From Pseudomonadota bacterium (GTDB lineage: Bacteria; Pseudomonadota; Alphaproteobacteria; Dongiales; Dongiaceae), in the NCBI GenBank assembly GCA_021792365.1, contig JAJYUT010000002.1, forward strand, positions 372,001 through 436,000: a DNA stretch of 64,000 nucleotides, read 5' to 3'. How positions within the stretch are numbered: the stretch's first letter is position 1; each line of letters begins with the position of its first letter. The notes under the pieces were generated by a model. It did not search any database and had not been told where the DNA came from. It saw only the letters and a list, made by a program, of their open reading frames with translations. The position numbers were made by a program, and so were the translations under genes. Below, in pieces: positions 20,289 through 28,351 of this stretch.

Positions 20289-23111
20289 TCAGTCGCTCAG
20301 GATCTGGGTCGCGGGATTGGCGACCAGATCGGTGATGTGATCGATAGAGCCGGTGCCGATTCCCTTGAAGGTGATCGAAGCGCCGCCGATCAAGTGCAGG
20401 ACCACATCGTTCCCGGCCCCCTTGTCAACGATGCTGGCTACGAAATCCTCGTACTCACCGAAATTGCCGTCCCCGTCGCTGTCGCCCGCTTGCATGAAGG
20501 CGAGGATGTCATTGTCCCGGTCGAAGTCGGTGATCACGTCATGGCCGGACAGCGCGGCGGCGTCCCAGAACTCAAACTTGTCGGCGCCGCCGCCGCCAGT
20601 CAGCGTGTCGCTGCCATGCCTGCCATCCAGGGCATCGTTGCCGTAGCCGCCCTTGAGAACGTTCTTGCCGTCGTTGCCGCTCAGGTGATTGTCGAGCGCA
20701 TTGCCCGTGGCGTTCAATGCCGCGGAGCCTTGCAGGATAACGCTCTCCACATTCTGCGCGAGATTGGCGATGGAGACGGTACTGAAGACGACATCGATGC
20801 CCTGGCCGCTCTGCTCGACCACCTTGTCGCCGGCATTGTTGAAGTAATAGACGTCGTTCCCCGCGCCGCCGGCGAGCGTGTCGTTGAATGCGCTCGAGTA
20901 GATGCGATTGCCGTCGTCGGTTCCGGTGAAGTTCACCGCAGATGTCGCCTTGGTGAAGTGGTAGTCCTCGACATTGGCGAAGCCTTGCGTCAGGGCCGCG
21001 GTCGAGTAGACCACGTCCCAGCCCTCGTTCGCGTTCTCGACGACGAGATCCTTGAGGTTGTCCACGTAGTAGCTATCCCAACCATCGCCGCCATGCATGG
21101 TATCGACACCCGCGCCGCCATCGAGAATGTTGTGCCCGGCATTCCCGACGATCAGATTGTTCCGCGCGTTCCCGGTGGCCTTCAACGCGGCGCCGTCAAG
21201 TACGAGATCCTCGACGTTGACCAAAGCGGCCAGGCTGAAATCAATCGATGCCTTGATCATATCCTGACCTTCACCGGTCAGCTCCACGAGCCTGTCGCCC
21301 GCGTTGTCCACGTAATAGAAGTCGTTGCCACCGCCGCCCTTCATGGTGTCCGCGCCGGCCCCGCCATCGATGTCGTTGTCGCCTTCGTTGCCGACGATGG
21401 TGTTCTTCCGCCCGTTGCCGGTGCCGGAGATGCCGCCCGCGCCCGAGGCGAGGGTGAGATTCTCGACGTTGGCGGCGAGTGTGATGCTCACCGAGCTGTG
21501 CACGGTGTCAATGCCCTGATTGGCGCTTTCCGTGACCACATCACCGGCGCTGCCGACATAGTAGGTGTCGTTGCCCTTGCCGCCGATCAGGGTGTCGTCG
21601 CCGCCCTTGCCGTTCAGCGCATTGGCGCCGGCATTGCCGGTGAGGATGTTGGCGCCGGCGTTGCCCGTGAGCTTCAGGGCGCCCGTGCCCAGCAGCGTCG
21701 CGTTCTCCACATTGGCGTATTTGGCCAGGTCGAGGCTGATGACCGAGCTGACCACGGTGTCGGTGCCCTCGCCCGGCTGCTCCACGACCACGTCCTTGGT
21801 GCTGTTCAGGTGGTACGTATCGTTAGCCTTGCCGCCCGCCAGCGTGTCGGCGCCGGCGCCGGACTTGATAATGTTGTCCAGGTCGTTTCCGGTGAAGTTG
21901 ACCGCCGCCGCAACCTTGCTGAAATCGTAGTTCTCGACGTTCGCCCAAGCGGCCCCGAGAGCGACCTTGCTGATGATGGTGTCCGTTCCCTCGCCCAGGA
22001 GCTCCATCACAAGGTCGCTCTGCGTGTCGACGTGATAGGTGTCGTTGCCCTTGCTACCCCACATCTCGTCGCCATTGGCTCCGCCATCGAGGATGTTGTC
22101 CGCGTGGTTGCCGAACAGGCCGTTGTTCAGCGCGTTGCCGGTCGCCTTCACCGCATTGCCGAGCAGCGACAGGTGCTCCACGTTGCCGAGCGCGGCAAGG
22201 CTGAAGTCGATCGTCGCGTTGATGTGGTCGATGCCCTGCCCCGCGCTCTCCACCACTACGTCGCCGGCGTTGTCCACGTAGTACACGTCGTTGCCCTTGC
22301 CGCCCTTCAGCGTGTCGGCACCGGCGGCGCCGTCGAGGACGTTGTCGGCCTGGTTGCCGGTGATGACGTTCTTGAGCGTGTTTCCGACACCGACCACGGC
22401 GGAGCCAGTGAGCTTCAGGTTTTCCACAAAGTCGTCCAGCGTCTCGTTGACCGAGCTGATGACCGTGTCCACGCCGCCATCGGCGCTCTCGAGGACATGG
22501 TCGCCGGCGTTGTCCACGTAGTAGGTGTCGTTCCCCTTGCCACCGGTCATCGTATCCGCGCCGCCGCGGCCATCGATGATGTTGGCAGCAGCATTGCCGA
22601 TGATCTCGTTGTTGCCGGCGTTGCCGAAGGCGTTGATCGCGGCCGTGCCCCGGAGGCGGATTTCCTCGACATTGGCGTAGTTGTTGAGATCCGCCGTGAA
22701 GGTGGTCACGATCGTGTCCCACTCCGGGCTGGCGTTCTCGATCACCACGTCCTTCGTGCTGTTGAGATAATAGGTATCGTTGCCCTTGCCGCCCGTCACC
22801 GTGTCCGCGCCCGCACCGCCCTTGATCACGTTGTCAAGCGCGTTGCCGGTGAAGGCGACACCGCCGGCCAGCTTGCTGAAGTCGTAGTTCTCGACATTCG
22901 CGAAGGCGCCGCTCAGGGCGACCGTGCTGATGACTGTGTCGATGCCCTGGTCAGCCAGTTCCACCACCACGTCGTTCGCGTGGTCGACGTAGTAGGTGTC
23001 GTTGCCCTGGCCCCCGGTCATCGTGTCCAGGCCGGCAAGGCCGTTGATGGTGTCGTTCTGCGCACCGCCGGTGAGATTGTCGTTGCCGTCGGTGCCGGTG
23101 ATGTTCGCCAT
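20289..23111 (-). CDS. RTX calcium-binding repeat protein, probably type I secreted
   Basis: 940 aa from ATG 23111 (MANITGTDGNDNLTGGAQND), preceded by GAGGAGGGG. The protein is almost wholly repetitive. Ten modules of 74–84 residues each begin G-N-D-x-Y-Y (residues 36, 110, 193, 273, 355, 429, 513, 595, 677, 751) and end in GGxGxDxxxGG nonapeptide-like turns that bind Ca2+ outside the cell. The C-terminal 110 residues hold an EF-hand-like DSDGDGNFGEYED and a non-repetitive end typical of type I secretion signals. No enzymatic domain and no ABC/MFP secretion genes are nearby. Likely a surface or adhesion protein; function unknown. Confidence 0.88.
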   Translation of the reverse strand: MANITGTDGNDNLTGGAQNDTINGLAGLDTMTGGQGNDTYYVDHANDVVVELADQGIDTVISTVALSGAFANVENYDFSKLAGGVAFTGNALDNVIKGGAGADTVTGGKGNDTYYLNSTKDVVIENASPEWDTIVTTFTADLNNYANVEEIRLRGTAAINAFGNAGNNEIIGNAAANIIDGRGGADTMTGGKGNDTYYVDNAGDHVLESADGGVDTVISSVNETLDDFVENLKLTGSAVVGVGNTLKNVITGNQADNVLDGAAGADTLKGGKGNDVYYVDNAGDVVVESAGQGIDHINATIDFSLAALGNVEHLSLLGNAVKATGNALNNGLFGNHADNILDGGANGDEMWGSKGNDTYHVDTQSDLVMELLGEGTDTIISKVALGAAWANVENYDFSKVAAAVNFTGNDLDNIIKSGAGADTLAGGKANDTYHLNSTKDVVVEQPGEGTDTVVSSVISLDLAKYANVENATLLGTGALKLTGNAGANILTGNAGANALNGKGGDDTLIGGKGNDTYYVGSAGDVVTESANQGIDTVHSSVSITLAANVENLTLASGAGGISGTGNGRKNTIVGNEGDNDIDGGAGADTMKGGGGNDFYYVDNAGDRLVELTGEGQDMIKASIDFSLAALVNVEDLVLDGAALKATGNARNNLIVGNAGHNILDGGAGVDTMHGGDGWDSYYVDNLKDLVVENANEGWDVVYSTAALTQGFANVEDYHFTKATSAVNFTGTDDGNRIYSSAFNDTLAGGAGNDVYYFNNAGDKVVEQSGQGIDVVFSTVSIANLAQNVESVILQGSAALNATGNALDNHLSGNDGKNVLKGGYGNDALDGRHGSDTLTGGGGADKFEFWDAAALSGHDVITDFDRDNDILAFMQAGDSDGDGNFGEYEDFVASIVDKGAGNDVVLHLIGGASITFKGIGTGSIDHITDLVANPATQILSD
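20646..23006 (-). repeat. Four-module super-repeat inside the RTX gene
   Basis: Modules 1–4 (residues 36–354, bases 22050–23006) correspond in order to modules 5–8 (residues 355–676, bases 21084–22049), with lengths 74/83/80/82 versus 74/84/82/82. Modules 9 and 10 (from 21083 down to about 20646) begin a third copy: module 9 is again 74 long and shares ANVE-Y and AVNFTG with modules 1 and 5. Modules 2 and 6 share YxLNSTKDVV; modules 4 and 8 share IDFSLAAL-NVE. Confidence 0.85.
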
Positions 23112-23521
23112 GTTCCCCTCCTCAAGAGCCGGGCTGCCCGTTGCGGGCGCCGCTGCGTTGGCGAGGAACCTATGGTCGCGTTGTTTCTGTCGTATTTCGC
23201 GAAGCGCGTTTTTCGGTTTCAATTGTTTCAGAAAGTGGCTTTCCTGGGGAAATCAGGGACGATTGCACACCGATCTGCTTGCATTCAGGCGGGCCCGGTA
23301 CGAATCGTGTGGCTTTAGGTGTTTGCGCCTATCGCCAGGGTGAGCCAAACAAGCGCGCCATAATTCGTTTCATTCGCACTCGAACCTGAACGATTATTCA
23401 TTGGAATTCAGGCACTTGCTCCGGATTCAAGGGCTGAGCTAGGGTCGTGCCCACGAATCCGGCGGAGCAGCCCCGTTCACCGCGCATGCTTCGCCCGTGG
23501 GGGGATCGCGAGCTTGGGGAC
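23112..23521. promoter_or_regulatory. Divergent intergenic region between RTX and response-regulator genes
   Basis: 410 bases, locally AT-richer than the surroundings, so probably the promoters of both units. A dyad CCTGAA (23385–23390) / TTCAGG (23407–23412) encloses a smaller one, TGAA-N6-TTCA (23387–23400), which could be an operator for the adjacent response regulator. No RNA gene or convincing small protein was seen. Confidence 0.45.
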
Positions 23522-24280
23522 ATGACCGACGCCGGGTCAGCGGCTTTCCGCCAAGTCATCATCGTCGATGATGAGCCCGGCCTGCGCGAGATGGTCGGGG
23601 AGTATCTGTCGAATCACGGCTTCAAGGTGCGCGGCGCGGCCAGCAGCGCGGCATTCGATGCGCTGTTCGCCGAGCAGCCCGCTGATCTGGTGCTGCTGGA
23701 CGTCAATCTCGGTCCGGAGGACGGCTTCGCGATCGCGCGCCGGCTGCGGGCGGAACGTCCCCATCTTGCCATCATCATGCTGACCGCCATGGGCGAGGTG
23801 GTGGACCGCGTCGTCGGGCTGGAACTCGGCGCAGACGACTACGTGACAAAGCCGTTCGACTTGCGCGAGCTCCGGGCCCGCATCCGCACCGTCCTGCGGC
23901 GCAGCGGCGGCAAGACGTCCGCCTCGGCCGCACCCCCTGCCGGCGAACAGCGAGAGCTGGTTGCCTTCGGCGCCAAGAGCCTGGACCTGTCGAAGCGTTG
24001 CCTGGTCGATGGCGAAGGCCGCGAGGAGAAGCTGACCGCCATGGAGTTCGACCTGCTGAAGGCCTTCGCCCACCATCCCAACCGCGTGCTGAGCCGCGAC
24101 CAGCTCCTCGATCTCGCCCACCAGCGCAGCATGGACCCGTTCGACCGCAGCATCGACATCCGCGTCACGCGTATCCGGCGCAAAATCGAGGAACAGCCGG
24201 ACAAGCCAGAGGTGATCAAGACCGTCCGCGGCAGCGGCTACATTTTCCTGCCCCCGAAGCCGAACGAGAGCGACCGATGA
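23522..24280 (+). CDS. OmpR/PhoB-family response regulator
   Basis: 252 aa from ATG 23522 (MTDAGSAAFRQVIIVDDEPG); ATG 23486 or 23447 would lengthen the N-terminus without family similarity. Receiver domain: acidic pair DD at 16–17, phospho-acceptor Asp60 in VLLDVNLGPEDG, and the conserved Lys in YVTKPFDL. The C-terminal winged helix has LTAMEFDLLKAFAHHPNRVL and VIKTVRGSGYIFLPP. It overlaps the downstream kinase gene (ATGA), so the two form one two-component system. Signal and targets are unknown. Confidence 0.92.
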   Translation: MTDAGSAAFRQVIIVDDEPGLREMVGEYLSNHGFKVRGAASSAAFDALFAEQPADLVLLDVNLGPEDGFAIARRLRAERPHLAIIMLTAMGEVVDRVVGLELGADDYVTKPFDLRELRARIRTVLRRSGGKTSASAAPPAGEQRELVAFGAKSLDLSKRCLVDGEGREEKLTAMEFDLLKAFAHHPNRVLSRDQLLDLAHQRSMDPFDRSIDIRVTRIRRKIEEQPDKPEVIKTVRGSGYIFLPPKPNESDR

Positions 24281-26289
24281 GAGATAAGACGAAACGCCTG
24301 CCGCAAGATGGCACGGAAGGCGCGGCACCGCCCGCGACGGCCGGCGAGGTGCCGTATCACGCCATCCTCGATGCGATCCCCACGCGGCTCTATTACGTCG
24401 GCGCGGACGGCCGCTTCCGCTATGCCAACCAGGAATATGCCAGCTTCCTCGGTCTGCCGATGTCGGAGATCCTGGGGCGGACCGGGCGGGAGCTGTTCGG
24501 CGATGCCGCCTGGGCGGAGATCGGCCCGCTCAGCGACCGCGCCATGGCGGGCGAGACCGTGCGCTGGGAAGGCTGGGCAATGTTCCACGCCGGCCGGCGC
24601 TACACGCAACGCGTCTATGCGCCGCATCGCGGGCCGGACGGCGCGATCGCCGGATACTTCGTCTTCGTGCGCGACATCACCGAGCTGAAGCTGCGCGAGA
24701 CGGAGCTGGAGCAGCGGCTCGAGGAGCTGCGCAAGAGCGAGGCCATGAAGGCGGCGATCATCGATTCCGCGCTCGACTGCGTGATCATGATCGACGAGCA
24801 GTCGCGCGTCATCGGCTTCAATCCGATGGCGCAGAAGACCTTCGGCTACACCGTGTCGCAGGCCATGGGCCGACCGATCGGGGACCTCATCGTGCCGCCG
24901 CATCTGCGCGCGCAGCACGAGGCGGGGTTGCGCCGCTATCTCGCCACGGGTGCAGGCACTGTGCTCGGCAAGCGCATCGAGATCGAGGCCATGCGCGCGG
25001 ACGGCGCCATCATTCCGGTCGAACTGGCGATCACCGAGGTGAAGACGGAGAACGCCCGGCTCTTCACCGCCTATCTGCGAGACCTGACCCACGCGCGCGC
25101 GGCCGCGAGCGAGATCGAGCGCCAGCGCGAGGCGCTGCACCAGAGCGAGAAGCTGGCGGCGCTCGGCTCGATGCTGGCCGGTGTCGCGCATGAGCTCAAC
25201 AACCCGCTCTCCATCGTCATCGGCCATTCCCTGATGCTGGACGAGGAGGCGCGCGACCACGCGACCGACCCACGTCTCGCCAGCATCGCGGAGCGCGCCG
25301 GCAAGATCCAGGCTGCCGCCGAGCGCTGCGGTCGCATCGTGCGCACCTTCCTCTCCATGGCGCGCCAGAGCAAGGCGCAGCGGCAGGAAGTGCAACTCTC
25401 GGCACTGGTCCGCGGCGCGGTCGAGCTGCTGGCCTATGGCCTGCGCACCGGCGGGATCGAGACCAGCATCGTCGTTCCCGACGACCTGCCGCCCCTGATT
25501 GCCGACGGCGACCAGCTTCACCAGGTGCTGGTCAACCTCATCATCAACGCGCAGCAGGCGCTGCACGACACGCCAATGCCCCGTCGGGTGGCGATCACCG
25601 CTCGGCCCGACCAGGCGGCGCGGGAAGTGGTCCTGACGGTCGCGGATAACGGCCCCGGCATTCCCGAGGCGATCCGCACGCGCATCTTCGATCCCTTCTT
25701 CACTACCAAGCCGACCGGCATCGGCACCGGCGTGGGCCTCGCAGTCTCGCGCGGCATCATCGAATCCCATGGCGGCCGGCTTTCACTCGCTCCCGCCGAA
25801 CGGGGCGCGACCTTCGAGATCCGCCTGCCGCTGGGCGACGGCACAGCGGTTGCCGCGCCGGTCAACGGCGCGCCGCCCGAGCAGGCCGCGCCCATCGCGC
25901 GGCGCCGCGCGCTGGTGGTGGATGACGAAGCCGGAATCGCCGCCATGCTGTCGGAGATCCTGCGCCGGGACGGCTTCACCTGCGACATCGCCGGCAACGG
26001 CCGCGAGGCGCGCGCGCTGATCGAGCGCACGGAATCTGAAAGCGCGCGCTACGACGCGATCCTGTGCGACCTGCGCATGGCGGAAGAGGACGGCCCGACC
26101 TTCTTCCGCTGGCTCCAGCGCGCCCGCCCGGACCTCGCCAGCCGCATCGCCTTCGTGACCGGCGACACGCTCGGCCCCGCCGCCGGCCGGTTCGTCGCCG
26201 AATGCGGCCGGCCCGTGGTGGACAAGCCGTTCGTGCCTTCGGAGATCAGAAAGCTGGTCGCGCAGTTGGCGAATGGCGGCGTTGCCTGA
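24277..26289 (+). CDS. Hybrid sensor histidine kinase with PAS domains and receiver domain
   Basis: 670 aa from ATG 24277 (MRDKTKRLPQDGTEG), coupled to the response regulator. PAS domains span about residues 26–135 and 155–275. The HisKA phospho-acceptor is His305 in AGVAHELNNPLS, and the ATPase domain has NLIINAQQAL, VADNGPGIPEA and IGTGVGLAVSRG. A C-terminal receiver has the acceptor Asp598 in AILCDLRM and a Lys in VVDKPF. No transmembrane segment is evident, so it is likely cytosolic. The attached receiver could form a phosphorelay sink or regulate the kinase. Confidence 0.92.
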   Translation: MRDKTKRLPQDGTEGAAPPATAGEVPYHAILDAIPTRLYYVGADGRFRYANQEYASFLGLPMSEILGRTGRELFGDAAWAEIGPLSDRAMAGETVRWEGWAMFHAGRRYTQRVYAPHRGPDGAIAGYFVFVRDITELKLRETELEQRLEELRKSEAMKAAIIDSALDCVIMIDEQSRVIGFNPMAQKTFGYTVSQAMGRPIGDLIVPPHLRAQHEAGLRRYLATGAGTVLGKRIEIEAMRADGAIIPVELAITEVKTENARLFTAYLRDLTHARAAASEIERQREALHQSEKLAALGSMLAGVAHELNNPLSIVIGHSLMLDEEARDHATDPRLASIAERAGKIQAAAERCGRIVRTFLSMARQSKAQRQEVQLSALVRGAVELLAYGLRTGGIETSIVVPDDLPPLIADGDQLHQVLVNLIINAQQALHDTPMPRRVAITARPDQAAREVVLTVADNGPGIPEAIRTRIFDPFFTTKPTGIGTGVGLAVSRGIIESHGGRLSLAPAERGATFEIRLPLGDGTAVAAPVNGAPPEQAAPIARRRALVVDDEAGIAAMLSEILRRDGFTCDIAGNGREARALIERTESESARYDAILCDLRMAEEDGPTFFRWLQRARPDLASRIAFVTGDTLGPAAGRFVAECGRPVVDKPFVPSEIRKLVAQLANGGVA

Positions 26290-26486
26290 TCGATCACGCG
26301 GCGCAGTGGATATCAGCCATCTGGCGCGGTGAATCGTGCGATGGCCGCCGGCGGCCGAGGCCGGCGCTGGGAGTGCGCCGCTGAGGGTGGGGCGGTTCCG
26401 GATGAGACCGTCGCTGGACGCCGGCAAGCGGCCTTCGAGGAACTTCGTCAAAATCAGGGCATTGGTCGGGCATTCAGCAGAAGGCG

Positions 26487-27536
26487 ATGCTCGTGCCCCT
26501 GGCCGCGGCCCAAGATTATCCGTTCTGGCTCAACGCCGCGATCTTTGTGGCCTCAGGCATCATCGTTTGGGTCGGCGGTACCCGCTTGACGGTTCATGTC
26601 GATCGGATCAGCACCTTGACCGGCATCGGCCAGGCCTTCGCCGGCATGTTCCTCCTCGGCTGCATCACGTCCCTGCCCGAGGTCGCGAACACGGTTACGG
26701 CGTCCTCGATCGGCAACCCCGCCCTCGCCATCAACAATCTCCTGGGCAGCGCGACCATCAACGTCTTCTTCCTTGCCGTCGGCGATGCGTTTCTGCACCG
26801 CAATGCCCTGACCTCGGTAGTCGCCCGTCCCTCGACGCTGATGATGAGCGTCCTGTGCATGCTCGTCCTGATCGCCGTGGCGACGGCGATTACGACCGGC
26901 GACCTGCCCGTTTTCGGAATCGGGGTTTGGGGCGCAGCCATCACCGCTCTTAGCGTCGGCTCCTTCTGGCTCGCCGCGGGCTACGGGGGGCGCAGCACCT
27001 GGCTTGTGAAGGACGAGGAAATGGCTGATATCAAGCAGGAGAGGAGCGCAAAGGCCGAAGGCCACTCGCTGCGCGAAGCACTGGCGAAGACGGCGATTGC
27101 AGGATCGCTGATCTTCGTGGCGGGATACGCCCTCTCCCAGACGGGAGACGCCCTGGCCGTTCAGACCGGCCTCGGAACGGGCATGGTGGGCTTTGCGCTG
27201 ATCGGCCTGGCGACCTCGCTGCCCGAGCTCAGCACCATCATCCAGTCGATCCGCATGCGCCGCTACGAGCTCGCCTTCGGGCAGGTGCTCGGAACGAACT
27301 TCGTCAATCTCTCGCTGATCGTCGTCGCCGATGCGGTGTTCGCCGGCGGGCCGGTCATGAGCGAGCTGGGCCGGTTCGAAACGGTATCGGCGCTTCTGGG
27401 CGCAGCGATGATCGGCATCATGCTGGTGGGTCTGCTGGAGCGCCGCGACACGACGATCATGAGGATGGGATACGACTCGCTGATCGTCATCCTCCTCTTC
27501 TTCTGCGGCCTGGGCCTGTTGGCCACGATCAAATGA
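26487..27536 (+). CDS. CaCA-family sodium/calcium exchanger-like protein
   Basis: 349 aa with about ten membrane helices and the two alpha-repeats of the cation:calcium antiporter superfamily. The first is TSLPEVANTVTASSIGNPAL with NLLGSATINVFFL (about residues 61–97); the second is TSLPELSTIIQSIRMRRYEL with VLGTNFVNLSLI (about residues 249–285). The conserved Glu of the ion site is present in both. Start ATG 26487 has AGAAGG just upstream. The 197-base gap after the kinase gene shows nothing recognisable. It exchanges Ca2+ for Na+ or H+; the specific ion is not readable from sequence. Confidence 0.88.
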   Translation: MLVPLAAAQDYPFWLNAAIFVASGIIVWVGGTRLTVHVDRISTLTGIGQAFAGMFLLGCITSLPEVANTVTASSIGNPALAINNLLGSATINVFFLAVGDAFLHRNALTSVVARPSTLMMSVLCMLVLIAVATAITTGDLPVFGIGVWGAAITALSVGSFWLAAGYGGRSTWLVKDEEMADIKQERSAKAEGHSLREALAKTAIAGSLIFVAGYALSQTGDALAVQTGLGTGMVGFALIGLATSLPELSTIIQSIRMRRYELAFGQVLGTNFVNLSLIVVADAVFAGGPVMSELGRFETVSALLGAAMIGIMLVGLLERRDTTIMRMGYDSLIVILLFFCGLGLLATIK

Positions 27537-27611
27537 CGACGGCCGCGGCGGCCGGAACGGGCGCTCCTCGCCCTGTGCAGAGCTTCTCGCGCCCGGTCGG
27601 TCCAACCTGGA

Positions 27612-28097
27612 CTAGAACGGAATATCGTCGTCCAGGTCGCCGCCGCCCGCGCCAGCCGGGGCGCGGCCCATTCTGCCGGCACCGCCGCCCGCATTGCTGT
27701 CGCTGAAACCGCCGGTATCCTCCTCGGCGCCACCGCCAGCGCCACCGCGCCCGTCGAGCATTGTCAGCTCGCCGCGGAACTTCTGCAGCACCACCTCGGT
27801 CGTGTATTTCTCCTGGCCGGACTGGTCCGTCCATTTGCGCGTCTGCAGCGCGCCCTCGAGATAGATCTTGCTGCCCTTCTTCAGGAACCGCTCGCAGATG
27901 TCCACAAGCCGGTCGTTGAAGACCACCACGCGATGCCATTCCGTGCGCTCGCGCCGCTCCCCGCTGCTCTTGTCGCGCCAGCTTTCCGAGGTCGCCAGGG
28001 ACAGGTTGGCGACGCGCGTCCCGTCCTGGGTCGAGCGGATTTCCGGATCGCGGCCCAGATTGCCGACCAGAATGACCTTGTTGACGCTGCCAGCCAT
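27612..28097 (-). CDS. ssb: Single-stranded DNA-binding protein
   Basis: 161 aa from ATG 28097 ([20 protein letters not shown]). The OB fold covers residues 1–110 with [20 protein letters not shown] and [20 protein letters not shown]; a Gly-rich linker follows and the acidic tip DLDDDIPF binds partner proteins. It protects ssDNA in replication, recombination and repair. It is divergent from uvrA across a 254-base gap that holds a LexA-like box, as in many alphaproteobacteria. Confidence 0.97.
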   Translation of the reverse strand: MAGSVNKVILVGNLGRDPEIRSTQDGTRVANLSLATSESWRDKSSGERRERTEWHRVVVFNDRLVDICERFLKKGSKIYLEGALQTRKWTDQSGQEKYTTEVVLQKFRGELTMLDGRGGAGGGAEEDTGGFSDSNAGGGAGRMGRAPAGAGGGDLDDDIPF

Positions 28098-28156
28098 AGC
28101 TTCCCTGCCCTTTTTGTCGATCCGATGAAAGCGCACCTGTAGCATTCCTGGCGGGA

Positions 28157-28171
28157 GAACGCAAAGGCAAC
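28157..28171. promoter_or_regulatory. Candidate LexA (SOS) box between ssb and uvrA
   Basis: GAAC-GCAAAGG-CAAC, one mismatch from the alphaproteobacterial LexA box GAAC-N7-GAAC (complement of GTTC-N7-GTTC). It lies in the shared upstream region of two DNA-repair genes, 60 bases from ssb and about 180 from uvrA. Confidence 0.5.
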
Positions 28172-28351
28172 GCACAACGCCACGTCCTACTGCCAGTTTT
28201 TGTCACCTGATGCCGCTAGAGTGCAGGACTGGGCGCGTCCGATTGTCAAAAGGCACAGGGCACCAGCGCCTTCCAGCTTTGCATTTATGGCGCTTTACAG
28301 CCCGGTGGAATCCGGGATAGTCGCTCATCTCCCGAAAGGAAACTGGCATAC

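Noticed and set aside
20646-23006. Regular repeats that could suggest a CRISPR or satellite array
   Set aside because: The period is 222–252 bases, the repeats are translated and diverged at synonymous sites, and no short identical repeat with unique spacers exists.
20250-23318. A 1022-codon plus-strand frame opposite the RTX gene, with periodic Val/Asp-rich repeats
   Set aside because: Its repeats are the mirror of the RTX module repeats. It has no ribosome binding site and would start inside the cioB terminator region.
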